NCBI GenBank assembly: GCA_016191525.1
Contig: JACPOK010000040.1
Span: 1 to 64,000 of the forward strand
Reading direction: 5' to 3'
Length of the DNA stretch: 64,000 nucleotides
Source of the DNA: Burkholderiales bacterium
GTDB lineage: Bacteria; Pseudomonadota; Gammaproteobacteria; Burkholderiales; Burkholderiaceae_C
Shown piece by piece: positions 62,975 through 64,000 of the stretch (positions are counted from its first letter, which is position 1; each line of letters begins with the position of its first letter). The notes under the pieces are model-generated. The model was not told where the DNA came from, made no database searches, and saw nothing but the letters and a program-made list of their open reading frames with translations. Position numbers and translations under genes: made by a program.

Positions 62975-64000
62975 TCAGACGGCCTTCACAGCGCGTGCAT
63001 CCAGGCCGCCATCCCGTCGGCTACTTGCGTGACGAGCCCAGGCTGCCCCGCCAGGTAGTGGTTGCCGCCGGGAATGTCGATGTTGTCGGATGCGCGGGCC
63101 GCCCGCCCGCAGCCACGCATCGCGCGTGCTGGGAAAGGTGGACTGGTCGCCCGTGTAGGTGCACAGCAGCACCGGCACTTTGGTTCTGGCGAGGTTGGAC
63201 GGGCCGTCGGCCCGGCTCTTCGATGACCACTGCGACAGGAACGCGGTGAGCGAGGTGATGCGGCCCATCTGGCTGGCCGCGTAGTTCACGGCCCGCGCAC
63301 CGGCGGCGCCGTTGCCCCACACGCTGCCCAGCTGCCGGCCGTTGGCGTCCAGCGACAGGTCCAGGCAGCGCGGGTCGGCATGGGTGCGGTGGATGATGAA
63401 GGCCTGGTCGCGCGCGCTGCCCGGCGCCTGCTGTCCGCGCAGCAGTGCGAGCCGCGCCTGCACCCAGTCTTCAATGCGCTTCAGCCGTGCTTGCTGCGCC
63501 GCCTTGAAGCGCGCAAGAAATTCCGGTGTGAAGGGCGGGCCGTTGACGGGGCTGTACATGTCCAGCGCGGGGTCGGCCGCCAGCGCGTCATGCTCGTCGA
63601 TGACCGAAGGATCGATCCAGTTGCGCATCAGCGTGGAGCGGCCTTCGTGCGCCGCGCACAGGGCCAGGCCGTCCACCGGCGGCAGGTCGGCGGGCGAGAG
63701 GTTGGCCGCATCGCCGTCCAGCATGTGCTCGATGGTGAGCTGCTCCGCCTGCGCCTGGTAGAAGGCCGACAGCGATGCGCCGCCGGAGTTGCCGACCAGC
63801 ACCACCTTGCCGTAGCCCTGCGCGCGCAGGAACTGCACACCCGCGCCCAGGTCCTGGATCACGCGCTCCATCAGCAGCAGCGTGTCGTTGCCCGCGTAGC
63901 GCGAGTTCAGGCCCATGCAGGCCACGCCGCGCTCGGCCAGCGGCGCGATCAGGTAATGCCCCATGAAGTTGCTGGTGGGGTGCATCACGATGGCCGCCAC
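62975..64000 (-). CDS. Alpha/beta hydrolase, 5'-truncated by window, frameshifted near 3' end
   Basis: Truncated at its 5' end by the window edge (no start visible). The nucleophile elbow GNSGGAS marks an alpha/beta hydrolase. The reading frame runs to a stop at 62975, but the last ~40 residues are out of character. Removing one base in the G-rich run at about 63096-63110 restores GNHYLAGQPGLV and MAAWMHAL with a stop at 62986; the His of GNHYL is the expected catalytic His. So a +1 frameshift (true or a sequencing error) destroys the C-terminus. Confidence 0.72.
   Translation of the reverse strand: MAAIVMHPTSNFMGHYLIAPLAERGVACMGLNSRYAGNDTLLLMERVIQDLGAGVQFLRAQGYGKVVLVGNSGGASLSAFYQAQAEQLTIEHMLDGDAANLSPADLPPVDGLALCAAHEGRSTLMRNWIDPSVIDEHDALAADPALDMYSPVNGPPFTPEFLARFKAAQQARLKRIEDWVQARLALLRGQQAPGSARDQAFIIHRTHADPRCLDLSLDANGRQLGSVWGNGAAGARAVNYAASQMGRITSLTAFLSQWSSKSRADGPSNLARTKVPVLLCTYTGDQSTFPSTRDAWLRAGGPRIRQHRHSRRQPLPGGAAWARHASSRRDGGLDARAVKAV

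Overview
This is a GC-rich bacterial chromosome segment with 59 protein-coding genes packed edge to edge; no intergenic gap exceeds about 200 bases. Gene content points to a betaproteobacterium of the order Burkholderiales, most likely family Comamonadaceae (Polaromonas/Variovorax/Ramlibacter type). The supporting signs are a DUF3422 protein, a Bug-family binding protein, an rpfE-recJ pair, a REP-like repeat whose translation reads FPAKAGIQ, and a short AT-rich 17-bp dispersed element. The family assignment is inference. I see no rRNA, tRNA, CRISPR array, prophage or IS element.

Layout. 0-6.8 kb: the 3' end of a large repetitive surface protein, an atypical SDR, an SH3/M48-protease pair, an EamA exporter, a small lipoprotein and a DUF3422 protein. 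6.8-14.6 kb: tctBA without a binding protein, then a GspE/PilB-like ATPase, a methyltransferase and a serine hydrolase; next an MscS channel and a TatD nuclease. 14.7-18.7 kb: a membrane-anchored HtrA-like protease followed by moxR, a DUF58 gene and a VWA gene, probably one envelope-stress operon. 18.9-25.3 kb: lolD with a single lolC/E-type permease, rpfE-recJ, two small proteins and an ornithine-cyclodeaminase-family enzyme. 25.4-30.6 kb: two tandem paralogous NHL-repeat lipoproteins and one clearly AT-richer membrane protein gene, the best candidate for horizontal acquisition. 30.6-44.4 kb: dcd, then a purine module. On the minus strand this module reads lysR, an ABC ATPase, two permeases, a BMP lipoprotein, adenosine deaminase, a second BMP protein and guanine deaminase; xdhA-xdhB diverge from lysR. 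44.4-53.8 kb: an anchored hypothetical protein, an epoxide-hydrolase-like enzyme, and a Bug protein / D-aminoacylase / exported amidase operon with a divergent LysR gene; then a TPR-GT41 glycosyltransferase. 53.9-60.5 kb: a phosphonate-type ABC transporter with two binding proteins, facing a TctDE-like two-component system across four 11-bp direct repeats. 60.4-64 kb: a RidA protein, a DSD1-type PLP enzyme, a tiny ORF, a TauE/SafE permease and a frameshifted alpha/beta hydrolase cut by the window end.

How the genes work together. The strongest functional unit is the purine module: nucleosides or bases are imported by the BMP-type ABC system, adenosine and guanine are deaminated, and hypoxanthine/xanthine are oxidised by XdhAB. 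Nearly all its genes overlap or nearly abut. The 49.6-50.7 kb operon looks like uptake and hydrolysis of an N-acylated or amide substrate. The phn-like operon and its two-component system probably form one regulatory unit.

The best second-look items are: the tandem two-half NHL lipoproteins with four matching Cys pairs; the AT-rich accessory gene beside dcd; the amidase with a CHRD-like C-terminal domain; the 11-bp direct-repeat array; and the 17-bp GCTAT-N7-NNAGY element family, one copy of which contains the recJ start codon.
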